From Candidatus Pacearchaeota archaeon (GTDB lineage Archaea > Nanobdellota > Nanobdellia > Pacearchaeales > GW2011-AR1), in assembly GCA_016196285.1 (NCBI GenBank), contig JACPXY010000069.1:1-34171 (forward strand): DNA of 34,171 nucleotides, in the 5' to 3' direction. The stretch's first letter is position 1; each line of letters starts with the position of its first letter. The translations under genes were made by a program, and so were the position numbers. The notes below the pieces were generated by a model. The model made no database searches, was not told the DNA's origin, and was given only the letters and a program-made list of their open reading frames with translations. Of the stretch, positions 1 to 7,068 are shown piece after piece.

Positions 1-20
1 ATTACTGTTCTTGAAAGATG

Positions 21-50
21 CTGATGTTAAAAGTCTTGCCTACATAACTG
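21..50 (-). repeat. CAAGA-loop hairpin element, divergent copy (minus strand)
   Basis: Read on the minus strand this has the dispersed-element layout: arms GTTA...AG and CT...TAAC around a GCAAGA loop, followed by ATCAG. The outer stem pairs differ from the other copies (GTTA/TAAC instead of CCC/GGG) but still pair, which fits selection for structure. It is the only minus-strand copy seen and one of the more divergent ones. Confidence 0.45.
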
Positions 51-51
51 A

Positions 52-82
52 TTAATAAATCTGCCACGGGCAGATTTATTAA
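52..82. promoter_or_regulatory. Perfect 14-bp inverted repeat with triloop ACG, overlapping a TATA box
   Basis: Positions 52-65 and 69-82 are perfect reverse complements separated by ACG. The right arm contains TTTATTAA (75-82), centred about 26 nt before the ATG at 104, the spacing used by the other genes here, so the palindrome overlaps the likely TBP site. Because it is symmetric, the left arm offers the same TATA-like sequence to the minus strand. It could be an operator, a two-way promoter, or a terminator hairpin of a gene to the left. The sequence alone does not decide. Confidence 0.6.
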
Positions 83-103
83 GCACTGATTCTTTTCTTT
101 GAG

Positions 104-1138
104 ATGGGTGAGAAAGAGGGATTGTTTATACGCTGGTTCTCTGAGATAACACTTGAAGATATTTCTCTCGTCGGGCAAAAGGCTGCTAAGCTGGCAACCT
201 TGTATAGACAAAAAATGCCGGTGCCTCCTGGTTTTGTAATAACTACTGAAGCATTCCGTTATTTCGTGCAGGAAAATGAGCTGCTGCCTAGCATGAAAGC
301 TGTCCTGTTTAATATCAAGGCTGCTTCTGGAGCGCAGCGCATAGAAGCTTCACGGAAAGTGCATGCATTAGTGCTGGGTTCGCCGATGCCTAAAGAGTTA
401 TCAGAACAAATAGATGAAGCATATGATATTCTGCATCCAGGAACCACGAAGAGCGCCCTGGGAGTGCTGGAGAAATTTGGAGAGATGAATGTTGCTGTCC
501 GAGGTTCTCCGGTGCGTGAGGGCATTACAGGCACGGCAAAATTAGATATACGGGGCAAAGATGCCTTGCTTACTGCAGTAAAGGGATGTTTTGCTGCTCT
601 CTTCTCCTCTTCTGCTCTTGAGACCTGGGATGCCGGACAATTGGAAGCAGGTATTGCTGTTTTTGTGCAGCCTATGATTCTTGTTGAGAAAGAAGGTGTC
701 GTTGCTTCTGGTGCATCTGAGGCTCTGCAACCAGGAATCTCGTCACCTGAGATGAAACGCGCAGCATTGTATGCTGATGAACTTGCGCATGTTCTAGGAC
801 CTGCACAGGTTTCCTTTGGGTATGGAAAAGGCGCATTCTCAATTCTTGATGTGCATCCTGCATCTCCTCAAGTTCCGATGAGTGCTGAACCTGCTAAAGT
901 TCTTGTGAAGATGAATGCTGAGATGCCGAATAAAGCATCAGCAGCGAACGATGAGCATGATTCCTTAATGGTACTGCATTCGGCAGTTATCCGAGAAGCA
1001 CTGCGTAAAAGAGTGAGATATAGATTCTCAGAGCAACCAGCTACACTGCTTGCATTGGAGGAAGCAGGACCTAATATTGAGGACCTTGAAGCACAGGTGC
1101 TTAAAGTATTAGATTCTGCAAAACTCTCTGGAGAATGA
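104..1138 (+). CDS. Stand-alone PEP synthase/PPDK N-terminal ATP-binding-like domain, probably degenerate
   Basis: The 344-residue protein opens with IRWFSEI and then VGQKAAKLATL and MPVPPGFVITTEAFRYF (residues 9-54), the hallmark start of the phosphoenolpyruvate synthase / pyruvate phosphate dikinase nucleotide-binding domain. The region that is normally VAVRSSATAEDL reads VAVRGSPVREG (about 130-140): the Arg is kept (R133) but the acidic pair and following Gly-rich segment are changed. Later segments (VFVQPMILVEKEGVVASG; FGYGKGAFSILDVHP) match the remainder of the fold. The swivelling phospho-His domain and the C-terminal PEP-binding barrel are absent; full enzymes exceed 750 residues. It therefore cannot be a complete PEP synthase. 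It may be a binding or regulatory relic. TTTATTAA at 75-82 supports the ATG at 104. A TTG at 122, preceded by GGTGA, is the alternative. Confidence 0.65.
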   Translation: MGEKEGLFIRWFSEITLEDISLVGQKAAKLATLYRQKMPVPPGFVITTEAFRYFVQENELLPSMKAVLFNIKAASGAQRIEASRKVHALVLGSPMPKELSEQIDEAYDILHPGTTKSALGVLEKFGEMNVAVRGSPVREGITGTAKLDIRGKDALLTAVKGCFAALFSSSALETWDAGQLEAGIAVFVQPMILVEKEGVVASGASEALQPGISSPEMKRAALYADELAHVLGPAQVSFGYGKGAFSILDVHPASPQVPMSAEPAKVLVKMNAEMPNKASAANDEHDSLMVLHSAVIREALRKRVRYRFSEQPATLLALEEAGPNIEDLEAQVLKVLDSAKLSGE

Positions 1139-1158
1139 CTGCTTTTAACTACTTGAGA

Positions 1159-1665
1159 TTAGTCATAACTGTAATCTTTCAAAGAATCATGACCTACCCA
1201 GATAGATAATTCTGAATCTATAATATCTGCAGGTCTGCCCTCGATGAGTTTTATCATTCGATGCAATTCCTTATCCGCTTTTCTGAATAGTTCAGGGTAC
1301 TCATCCCGTTTATTAGAGATGATGACATACTTGTTTCTCTTCTCGAAGAAGAGTGCTGAATCAAATAGTTTTACTTTGGAGAGAGATAGATTAAGATTGT
1401 AACCAGATTCTTCTTGGCTATCAGTAACTAAAATCCTATCAACTCTTCCATCCCCATCTTCATCTAGTATACTATCAGGACTTACCCCATATGTGCTGCC
1501 TGTGAGACTGACTGAACGGAGTGGAAATACATGCACTGACATATGGCCATCAGTGGATATTACAATTCTATGGCCTGCAGGAATTGTGTCTGGCCTGGAC
1601 AGATAGAGCGCGGCTGCGACTCCCACTCCTGCTATGCCTAGCGCCACTTTATGCTTAAGGTTCAT
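1159..1665 (-). CDS. Small exported/anchored hypothetical protein with a Ca-binding-like loop
   Basis: This 168-residue protein has a short Lys start and a hydrophobic segment (about 6-22), so it is probably secreted or anchored by its N terminus. Residues 68-76 read DEDGDGRVD, matching the DxDxDGxxD loop of EF-hand or dockerin-like calcium sites. The rest is mixed alpha/beta with no family I recognise. TATATAAA (1686-1693) lies about 25 nt before the ATG, so the mRNA is likely leaderless. It is divergent from the 1765 gene and convergent with the PEP-synthase-like gene 20 bp away. Confidence 0.6.
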   Translation of the reverse strand: MNLKHKVALGIAGVGVAAALYLSRPDTIPAGHRIVISTDGHMSVHVFPLRSVSLTGSTYGVSPDSILDEDGDGRVDRILVTDSQEESGYNLNLSLSKVKLFDSALFFEKRNKYVIISNKRDEYPELFRKADKELHRMIKLIEGRPADIIDSELSIWVGHDSLKDYSYD

Positions 1666-1685
1666 AAAGTCCCATATTCCCTGCC

Positions 1686-1743
1686 TATATAAATCTTATT
1701 AATGTTACTCCTAGATAGATACAACAGTAGAAAGATTTAAATA
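1686..1743. promoter_or_regulatory. Divergent promoter pair
   Basis: TATATAAA at 1686-1693 serves the minus-strand gene starting at 1665. TTTAAATA at 1736-1743 serves the plus-strand gene starting at 1765. Each centre is about 25 nt from its ATG, consistent with two leaderless transcripts from a 99-bp spacer. Confidence 0.65.
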
Positions 1744-1764
1744 CCCTTCTTGCATTGAAAAAGT

Positions 1765-2574
1765 ATGACTGATACAAAGGCATTCAAAGAGTTTGCAGAT
1801 CATTACAAGCGTTTTGCAGAAGCGCAGCAGCAGGCGCAGATGGCAGCGAAAGCTGAAGATGCTGAGGCACGTGAAGCAGTACGCGAGTATGCGCTTGCAC
1901 ATGCGTACAACACTATTCCTGAGATAAAAGAATCTCTTGACAATCCCTTAACAGGCCAGCAAACTCGTGAGGAATTTAAGAATAATCAAAGTACTCTTGA
2001 CCGTATACTGCTCCATGCACAAATGCACCATCGCCAGCTTGCAGAAACAGCCTTTGATGAGCATAAACAAGAACTGTATGCCGGCGCACCACGAAAAGGG
2101 CTTGCGAAACTTGCTCTTGAAGGAATCCCTCCTATCGAACAATCTGGGAATAATACTCGAACAGAGAAGCACAACAAAAGCGTTGAAATCCAGAAGAAAT
2201 ACCTTGGTCTTGCGAAAATTCTCAGCCAACAGGACGATAAGAAACCTACTCATGAACAGCTCTATGCGCTTGTAAGGGAGTATGTTGCTGAGCGCATAGA
2301 AAAGCGCATTCAAGGAAGTGAATTATTCAAGAATAAAGATTACTTGAATTTAACATTTGATTTGGCTCTTGCACCGTACCGTCTTTCTGAGGCAGCTGCA
2401 CGAGCGTATCTTGCGAATCGCATGGCTGAACATAAGAAAGAATTTGATGCGCTGAATCCAACTGAGGAAGAGAAGGCAAAATATGCTCTTACCAACATTG
2501 ACGCAGTTGCAGAGAAAAAAAAGGAATTTGCGATGCAGCTGCTCTTCCTTGCTGATAATGCCAGCAAGAAGTAA
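1765..2574 (+). CDS. Hypothetical helical cytosolic protein
   Basis: 269 residues, rich in Ala, Glu, Lys and Gln, with no signal peptide or membrane segment. It looks almost entirely helical (for example AEAQQQAQMAAKAEDAEARE and long charged stretches near the C terminus). I do not recognise a family. The start is supported by TTTAAATA 25 nt upstream. It is followed by the structured non-coding stretch at 2575-2881. Confidence 0.6.
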   Translation: MTDTKAFKEFADHYKRFAEAQQQAQMAAKAEDAEAREAVREYALAHAYNTIPEIKESLDNPLTGQQTREEFKNNQSTLDRILLHAQMHHRQLAETAFDEHKQELYAGAPRKGLAKLALEGIPPIEQSGNNTRTEKHNKSVEIQKKYLGLAKILSQQDDKKPTHEQLYALVREYVAERIEKRIQGSELFKNKDYLNLTFDLALAPYRLSEAAARAYLANRMAEHKKEFDALNPTEEEKAKYALTNIDAVAEKKKEFAMQLLFLADNASKK

Positions 2575-2587
2575 ATCTAGAACTAAT

Positions 2588-2659
2588 CATTACATTTTGA
2601 GTTGAATATTCCATAGCTTGCTGCGGCTCAAAATAATGAAATCTCCCCACAGCAAGCTA
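2588..2659 (+). repeat. Two interlocked inverted repeats (pseudoknot-like or mutually exclusive stems)
   Basis: Stem 1 pairs 2588-2601 (CATTACATTTTGAG) with 2627-2638 (CTCAAAATAATG): 12 bp with a 2-nt bulge. Stem 2 pairs 2614-2623 (TAGCTTGCTG) with 2650-2659 (CAGCAAGCTA): 10 bp, perfect. The 5' arm of stem 2 lies in the loop of stem 1, so an RNA would form an H-type pseudoknot or switch between stems. It begins 14 nt after the stop of the upstream gene. Confidence 0.55.
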
Positions 2660-2675
2660 AGGGTATCAGTAAAAA

Positions 2676-2755
2676 ATGAGATGAACAACCCCATGGCAAG
2701 ACCACTGGGCATCAAGAGAAGAATATTATTAACTCCTACAACAATATCATCTCAT
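2676..2755. repeat. 9-bp inverted repeat enclosing a CAAGA-loop element
   Basis: ATGAGATGA (2676-2684) and TCATCTCAT (2747-2755) are perfect reverse complements 62 nt apart. The hairpin element at 2689-2730 sits between them, giving a possible two-level fold. Confidence 0.45.
2689..2730 (+). repeat. CAAGA-loop hairpin element, copy A
   Basis: CCCCATGG, loop CAAGA, then CCACTGGG: TGG/CCA, A-T and CCC/GGG pair with one bulged C. The tail CATCAAGAGAAGAATATTATT matches the AG-rich tail of the family. Confidence 0.6.
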
Positions 2756-2796
2756 CGAACATTAGATAATTATTTTATTTAAGAAATCTATATTTA

Positions 2797-2845
2797 TTCC
2801 TGCCTAACTTTATCCCTAAGGCAAGACCTTAGGGTATTGAGAAAC
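2797..2845 (+). repeat. CAAGA-loop hairpin element, copy B
   Basis: The best stem of the family: CCCTAAGG (2814-2821), CAAGA, CCTTAGGG (2827-2834), 8 perfect pairs. The upstream TTCCTGCCT...TTTATCCC is shared with copy E at 21713, so homology extends past the hairpin. Tail TATTGAGAAACAATAA. Confidence 0.7.
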
Positions 2846-2881
2846 AATAAACGAGGAGATGTAAGAGTTTAGGAATCTGCT

Positions 2882-3709
2882 TTATTTCTTCTTATTCGCC
2901 TCAATGACCTTGTCGATGATGCGCGTCATCTCTCCGAGAAACGCATCTGCAAGCTGCTGCCAGCGATCAATATCCTGGCCTTTGACCTCATGAATCCTGC
3001 CATGCGTGATTCCTTTATGCAAGTCATAGATATCCTTCATTGCGCGGGCATAGCTCTCCTTGAGCATATTGCGCTGGACGAATTCTTCATGCAGCATCTG
3101 CGGAATATGCTCGGGGCTTGGAGGTATCTTACCGATGGTAATTAAAGCTGCCTGCGCTGAATCAATGAATGTCCAGTAGATGCCTTCCACAGCACCAATC
3201 TTTGCTGCCTTGCTGCGGAGCAAGTGAGTAGGAGCACGCTGAAGTGCTGCATATATCGCTTCATGTGTTGAGCGAATCTTTCCTTGATATAATAATGCCT
3301 TGAGTGGATTGAAAAAACCTCCTGTGTCGAGCAATACTTCTCCGTATCGCAGAATGTTGATAACAACTGGATCCCCGTAGAGCAAGTCCTGCCACCATGT
3401 CGTTAACTTGACTGTATTGACATGCAGCTCTCTGCCGTAGTCAAGGCTTGCAATCAACTTTCCCAACTCCTCTCTATACCATGCAATCAGCTCGAGGTCC
3501 CATGAGACTGATGAATCGTCAATAATAAGAATAATGTCTATATCTGAGCTGGGAGTGGCGGTATTCTTTGCCTGCGAGCCGAAAAGCACTGATGCCTTCA
3601 CAAGCCGATCAAATTGCTCATGAACGCGCGTGGCGAAATCCAGTGCAATGTCGCGTTCGTTCTGAAATGCCTTTGGTTTCTCCTCTTTTTTCACGCTCTT
3701 TTTATCCAT
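2882..3709 (-). CDS. Nucleotidyltransferase (Pol beta superfamily, MNT type) with helical C-terminal domain
   Basis: 275 residues. VLFGSQAKNTATPSSDIDIIL (42-61) carries the GS...DxD signature of minimal nucleotidyltransferases, with G44, S45, D56 and D58; the two Asp residues bind the metals in this superfamily. The third acidic position, expected on the strand LHVNTVKL, is not acidic, which is common in this archaeal subgroup. Residues about 130-275 form a helical bundle that could be HEPN-like, but the usual RxxxxH motif is not clear. The substrate is unknown; these proteins transfer nucleotides to protein or RNA partners, often in toxin-antitoxin pairs, but no partner gene is adjacent. TTATTTAAAT near 3731-3739 gives leaderless spacing to the ATG. 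Confidence 0.75.
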   Translation of the reverse strand: MDKKSVKKEEKPKAFQNERDIALDFATRVHEQFDRLVKASVLFGSQAKNTATPSSDIDIILIIDDSSVSWDLELIAWYREELGKLIASLDYGRELHVNTVKLTTWWQDLLYGDPVVINILRYGEVLLDTGGFFNPLKALLYQGKIRSTHEAIYAALQRAPTHLLRSKAAKIGAVEGIYWTFIDSAQAALITIGKIPPSPEHIPQMLHEEFVQRNMLKESYARAMKDIYDLHKGITHGRIHEVKGQDIDRWQQLADAFLGEMTRIIDKVIEANKKK

Positions 3710-3745
3710 TATTGAATAAACTCGAGCCGTTATTTAAATGTTTCA

Positions 3746-5635
3746 TTACTCGATGGGTGCACCAGACATCCTGCTTCTACCAGCTATCTGGCCTCCCAGC
3801 TCGACGGGCAAGGTCGAGAAACCTGATCCATAGAGCGAGTGATGGATGTCTGGATTCATACCGTAACCGGAGAAGTAACCGCCGCCTAGAAAATCCTTTG
3901 CTTGATTCCAGGCAGGAGTCATGCTTGAAGAATAAATTGGAGAACCGAATGCAGCGAGCGTCTCTGCATAGGGGCTTACCTGGAAATGCTGGTACCAATT
4001 CCCTGTCTCGATAATCTGCTTTATCTTTTTTAGCTTCTCTCCATGCGCTTCTTTCAGCGCAGCTAAATGACCCTGCATCGGAACATTGCCCATACCCATA
4101 GGCAGTTCAGTGTGCTCAATGCCGAAGTTATCTGAAAGATGGATGTTCTTGACATATGGAGCAATGGTTTCTGTTTCTTTTATCAGCTCTTTGTTGCCGA
4201 AGCCATACTTCCGTATCATGTTGATATGACCGACATCCCATGTAGCACCTATCAACTTTCTTGCCTGGTCTTCTGCCTCGGATTTACTTGCTCCCTGCTC
4301 AACCATCTTATCGACGAATCTGTTCCTTGATTCATCTATGAGCAATTTCATATCATCTGCCCTGCTTATTCCTGAACCTGCCGGCGGGTTCTCTATGCTG
4401 ATTACTGGTGAGGTGGCTCCGAATTCATTATATGCCTGCACTGCCAGATTTGAGAAAGTTTCTGCTGCTCTATCGATGGCGAATTCCTTCAGAGGGCGGT
4501 AAACCTGTGGCGGCGTCTTCTCAAAGAATGCATTCAGCTTCTCAACACCTTCTGTGATAGTGTCAGCAAAATTGCGCAGATGTGTATAATCGGCGATATA
4601 TTCTTTTTCCTTATCAACTTCTTTCCTGATTCTGTCTCCGAGCTGCTGCAGCTGCGGGATAATCTCCTCCTTATTTGGCAGCTTATTAGCTGCCTCGTAC
4701 GCCTGACCGTACAATTCCTTAAACCGATTGAAGGCGTCACGCACCCAAATGTCTGCCTGACCAATTGCTTCTGTCTCAGCGCGCTGCAATTTCAAGACAT
4801 GGTCAGAACCGCCGCTTTCTGCAGCTACCTTGCCTAGTTCCTGATAAACTTCTGGCTTGCTCTTATAGAGATTGTACCTTTCGTAGGCTTTCTTCTCCTG
4901 CTCAATCATTTTTCCCTCTTCTCCTTCCTTGAATGCGCCTCGATTCAATTGTGCAATCTCGCTGAATGCCTCCTTGGCTCTGCGCAGGTCAATGGTTATC
5001 TGCGTTAATTCGCTGAGCCATCGCTCGCGGTTGATTCTATCAAGCTCCTTATGCGCACTCTTTTCTTTTCCTGGAGAAATAAGATAATCTTCACGTGGCA
5101 CCGGCAATTGTGCAATCTCGCCTGTGCGGTCGTTAATAACCGAGAGCTTGATGACTTTGTCTTCTTTCTTGCCCTCATCCCATATGCGCGTTTCAGGTTC
5201 TGGCAAACCATTTGAGGTGTGGAAGGTGACTACTACATTTCCCTCTGGATTGACTTTGTGCGCTCTCTGTAATGAAGACCAGAGCTGGCGTTCTGCATGC
5301 TCTCTGCGAGTCTCATCCCATCTGCCTTCACCAACTCCTGTTGGGTCAACCAGCACACCATGCACTGTCAAGTCTGCACCGACTAATTTCCTGAGGCGAT
5401 TAATCTCCTCAAGATGCGTGTCAGGAATCGACTCAGCTACCTGCGGGAAGGTAAGCTGGACTTCAATTGCTTTTGAGCCAGAGCTTAATTTTGCAGAGGT
5501 CTCCTTGAGTTGGTTTGCGGTTCGCGCATCTAATGCTAGAGAAATCTGGCTCGAAGAAACATATGGGCCAATGGGATTTCCGTACGTAGGCTCGAATCCA
5601 TATTTTGATTGGTGCTCAGTATGATACCCTCCCAT
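3746..5635 (-). CDS. Large xylose-isomerase-like TIM-barrel protein with helical insertion
   Basis: 629 residues from the chosen start. The N-terminal part (roughly 1-185) has barrel-type strands such as DLTVHGVLVDPTG and NVVVTFHTS. The C-terminal part resumes with VISIENPPAG, GATWDVGHINM and VKNIHLSD, which resemble the metal-ligand strands (Glu, Asp-x-x-His, His-x-x-Asp) of the sugar phosphate isomerase / AP endonuclease 2 family. Between them lies about 230 residues of charged helices, so the protein is twice the family length. Reaction unknown; isomerase, epimerase or nuclease are all open. The open frame extends to 5710, but ATTTAAAT (5657-5664) is 26 nt before the ATG at 5635 and inside the longer frame, so 5635 is preferred. 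The C-terminal 70 residues are Gly/Ser/Tyr-rich and probably disordered. Confidence 0.6.
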   Translation of the reverse strand: MGGYHTEHQSKYGFEPTYGNPIGPYVSSSQISLALDARTANQLKETSAKLSSGSKAIEVQLTFPQVAESIPDTHLEEINRLRKLVGADLTVHGVLVDPTGVGEGRWDETRREHAERQLWSSLQRAHKVNPEGNVVVTFHTSNGLPEPETRIWDEGKKEDKVIKLSVINDRTGEIAQLPVPREDYLISPGKEKSAHKELDRINRERWLSELTQITIDLRRAKEAFSEIAQLNRGAFKEGEEGKMIEQEKKAYERYNLYKSKPEVYQELGKVAAESGGSDHVLKLQRAETEAIGQADIWVRDAFNRFKELYGQAYEAANKLPNKEEIIPQLQQLGDRIRKEVDKEKEYIADYTHLRNFADTITEGVEKLNAFFEKTPPQVYRPLKEFAIDRAAETFSNLAVQAYNEFGATSPVISIENPPAGSGISRADDMKLLIDESRNRFVDKMVEQGASKSEAEDQARKLIGATWDVGHINMIRKYGFGNKELIKETETIAPYVKNIHLSDNFGIEHTELPMGMGNVPMQGHLAALKEAHGEKLKKIKQIIETGNWYQHFQVSPYAETLAAFGSPIYSSSMTPAWNQAKDFLGGGYFSGYGMNPDIHHSLYGSGFSTLPVELGGQIAGRSRMSGAPIE

Positions 5636-5748
5636 CTCCTTAGAGCGAGTGAATTTATTTAAATGTATCTTTGGGGTACATTTAAAGAGCATACTCTGGA
5701 CTGGATGCAAGAGGAAAAGGTTAAATAGTGACTTACGAGCGGTAGCTC

Positions 5749-7044
5749 ATGAAGAGAAAATCATTATTGAGAATACAAGCAGCAGTCAGACGATTAGAAA
5801 CTAAAGGCAGGCCATTCACGCAAGGAGATATTGTACGGGCATCTGGAATAAGTATCTCTTTGGTACGCGAGGCTATCACTCTTAATTTAGTGCCTTTCAA
5901 ACCTGTTGGAGAGCAGAAACTTGAGTTAATGCAATCTGAATTGATGAAAGGCACTCCCCTGTATGAATTACCCAGGAAAATGGATGTTGGATTATCTGGA
6001 ATGTATCGTGCTTACCTATACCCTTCGGAACTTGATTTGTATGCTCTTCAAATACCTGCTGACCTGCCAAAAGAAAATCAGTATACTATCATTACTACCT
6101 TGATGCGTGATGAGAATAAGGAGATAAGCGACTTAACGAGATATGTTGTCAGGGGCTTGACCTTGAAGGAGATTGGAGAGAATTTTGGAGTAACAAAAGA
6201 AAGCGCCCGGCAAAGGATTGTTGCACTTGGCTTGCATTCTATCTGGGAAAAGCGGAGAGAGAGAAAGCCGCTCATCAGCAGTTTTCTTCAGGAAGAGAGA
6301 ACTGTATTTCTTGGCCTGCTTGAGCAGAGAATACAACAGATACTAGATTCTCTCCCTTTAGCAGAGAGAAGAGCATATAAGTATAATTTGAACTCGTCAT
6401 TAGGCCTCTCTGCTAGTGCAATTCCTCATAAAAGATTGGTTAAGTTCTTCTCACTGTATGGAGAAGCAGAGAAGACAGGAGATAAAAGGTCTTTACTATC
6501 TTTGGCTGAAGAATCTGGCTTCGCACGAGGCGCGACAGAAGCAGGGAGAATCTTAGCACGGATGCAGTTACCCTCATTTCATGAATATAGGACTGAAGTG
6601 TCTCCTGAGAAGATTCAAGCAGTGAGGAGAGCCTCTGATTTGGGGTATCTGAATAAATCTGACCTAGAGTACTTTTCAGGATTGAGTCAACAGACTTTCT
6701 CAAACAGGAATATATCTGTGTCTTCCAGAGAAAACAGAACAGAGATTCCAGTACATTTTACAGGAAAATCTGAAAGATGGCGATTAACGCATGCAAAAGC
6801 CAGCCGGATTTACCAGGCTGTTGACCTTGGCTTCTCTGAAAAAGAGACAGCATTTGTCTGCGATACTGCTCCTGAAGTTATTGCTTATGCGATTCAGCAC
6901 AGGAATACTATTGCTCCTCTAATAATCAAAGCACTTCAGACAATCTTTCCTGATGTAGAGATAAGAAAACCTTATAATGACTTTGATTCTTCAAGACATA
7001 GATATGTTGTTCTCCGAGAGCAAAGTACGGTTAAAAAGTCTTAA
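5749..7044 (+). CDS. Multi-helix-turn-helix DNA-binding protein
   Basis: 431 residues without membrane segments. At least three HTH-like segments can be seen: FTQGDIVRASGISISLVREAI (23-43), PLYELPRKMDVGLSGMYRAYL (70-90) and LTLKEIGENFGVTKESARQRI (137-157). The last closely resembles sigma-factor region 4 and similar recognition helices. A further one is likely around SDLEYFSGLSQQTFSNR. The array of HTHs suggests a DNA-binding regulator or chromosome-associated protein; no enzymatic motif is seen. GTTAAATAG near 5720-5728 gives leaderless spacing. It is divergent from the TIM-barrel gene and lies just upstream of the giant surface protein gene, so it could regulate either; that is inference. 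Confidence 0.6.
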   Translation: MKRKSLLRIQAAVRRLETKGRPFTQGDIVRASGISISLVREAITLNLVPFKPVGEQKLELMQSELMKGTPLYELPRKMDVGLSGMYRAYLYPSELDLYALQIPADLPKENQYTIITTLMRDENKEISDLTRYVVRGLTLKEIGENFGVTKESARQRIVALGLHSIWEKRRERKPLISSFLQEERTVFLGLLEQRIQQILDSLPLAERRAYKYNLNSSLGLSASAIPHKRLVKFFSLYGEAEKTGDKRSLLSLAEESGFARGATEAGRILARMQLPSFHEYRTEVSPEKIQAVRRASDLGYLNKSDLEYFSGLSQQTFSNRNISVSSRENRTEIPVHFTGKSERWRLTHAKASRIYQAVDLGFSEKETAFVCDTAPEVIAYAIQHRNTIAPLIIKALQTIFPDVEIRKPYNDFDSSRHRYVVLREQSTVKKS

Positions 7045-7068
7045 ATACCTCTCAGTACTGATTCTGCG

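Larger units (their letters stand above)
2575..2881. other. Gene-free 307-bp stretch with several inverted repeats
   Basis: No convincing ORF and no tRNA. It holds two interlocked inverted repeats (2588-2659), a 9-bp inverted repeat (2676-2684 with 2747-2755), two good copies of the CAAGA-loop element (2689-2730 and 2797-2845) and a weak third (2651-2670). It lies between two convergent genes, so terminators are expected, but the amount of pairing exceeds what two terminators need. An untranslated structured RNA is possible. Confidence 0.5.

Noticed and set aside
5124-5624. 166-codon plus-strand frame
   Set aside because: Antisense to the TIM-barrel gene, with no TATA box at the usual distance and no recognisable content.
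5636-5710. N-terminal extension of the TIM-barrel protein (start at 5710)
   Set aside because: It runs through the TATA box at 5657-5664, and the ATG at 5635 has the standard 26-nt spacing.
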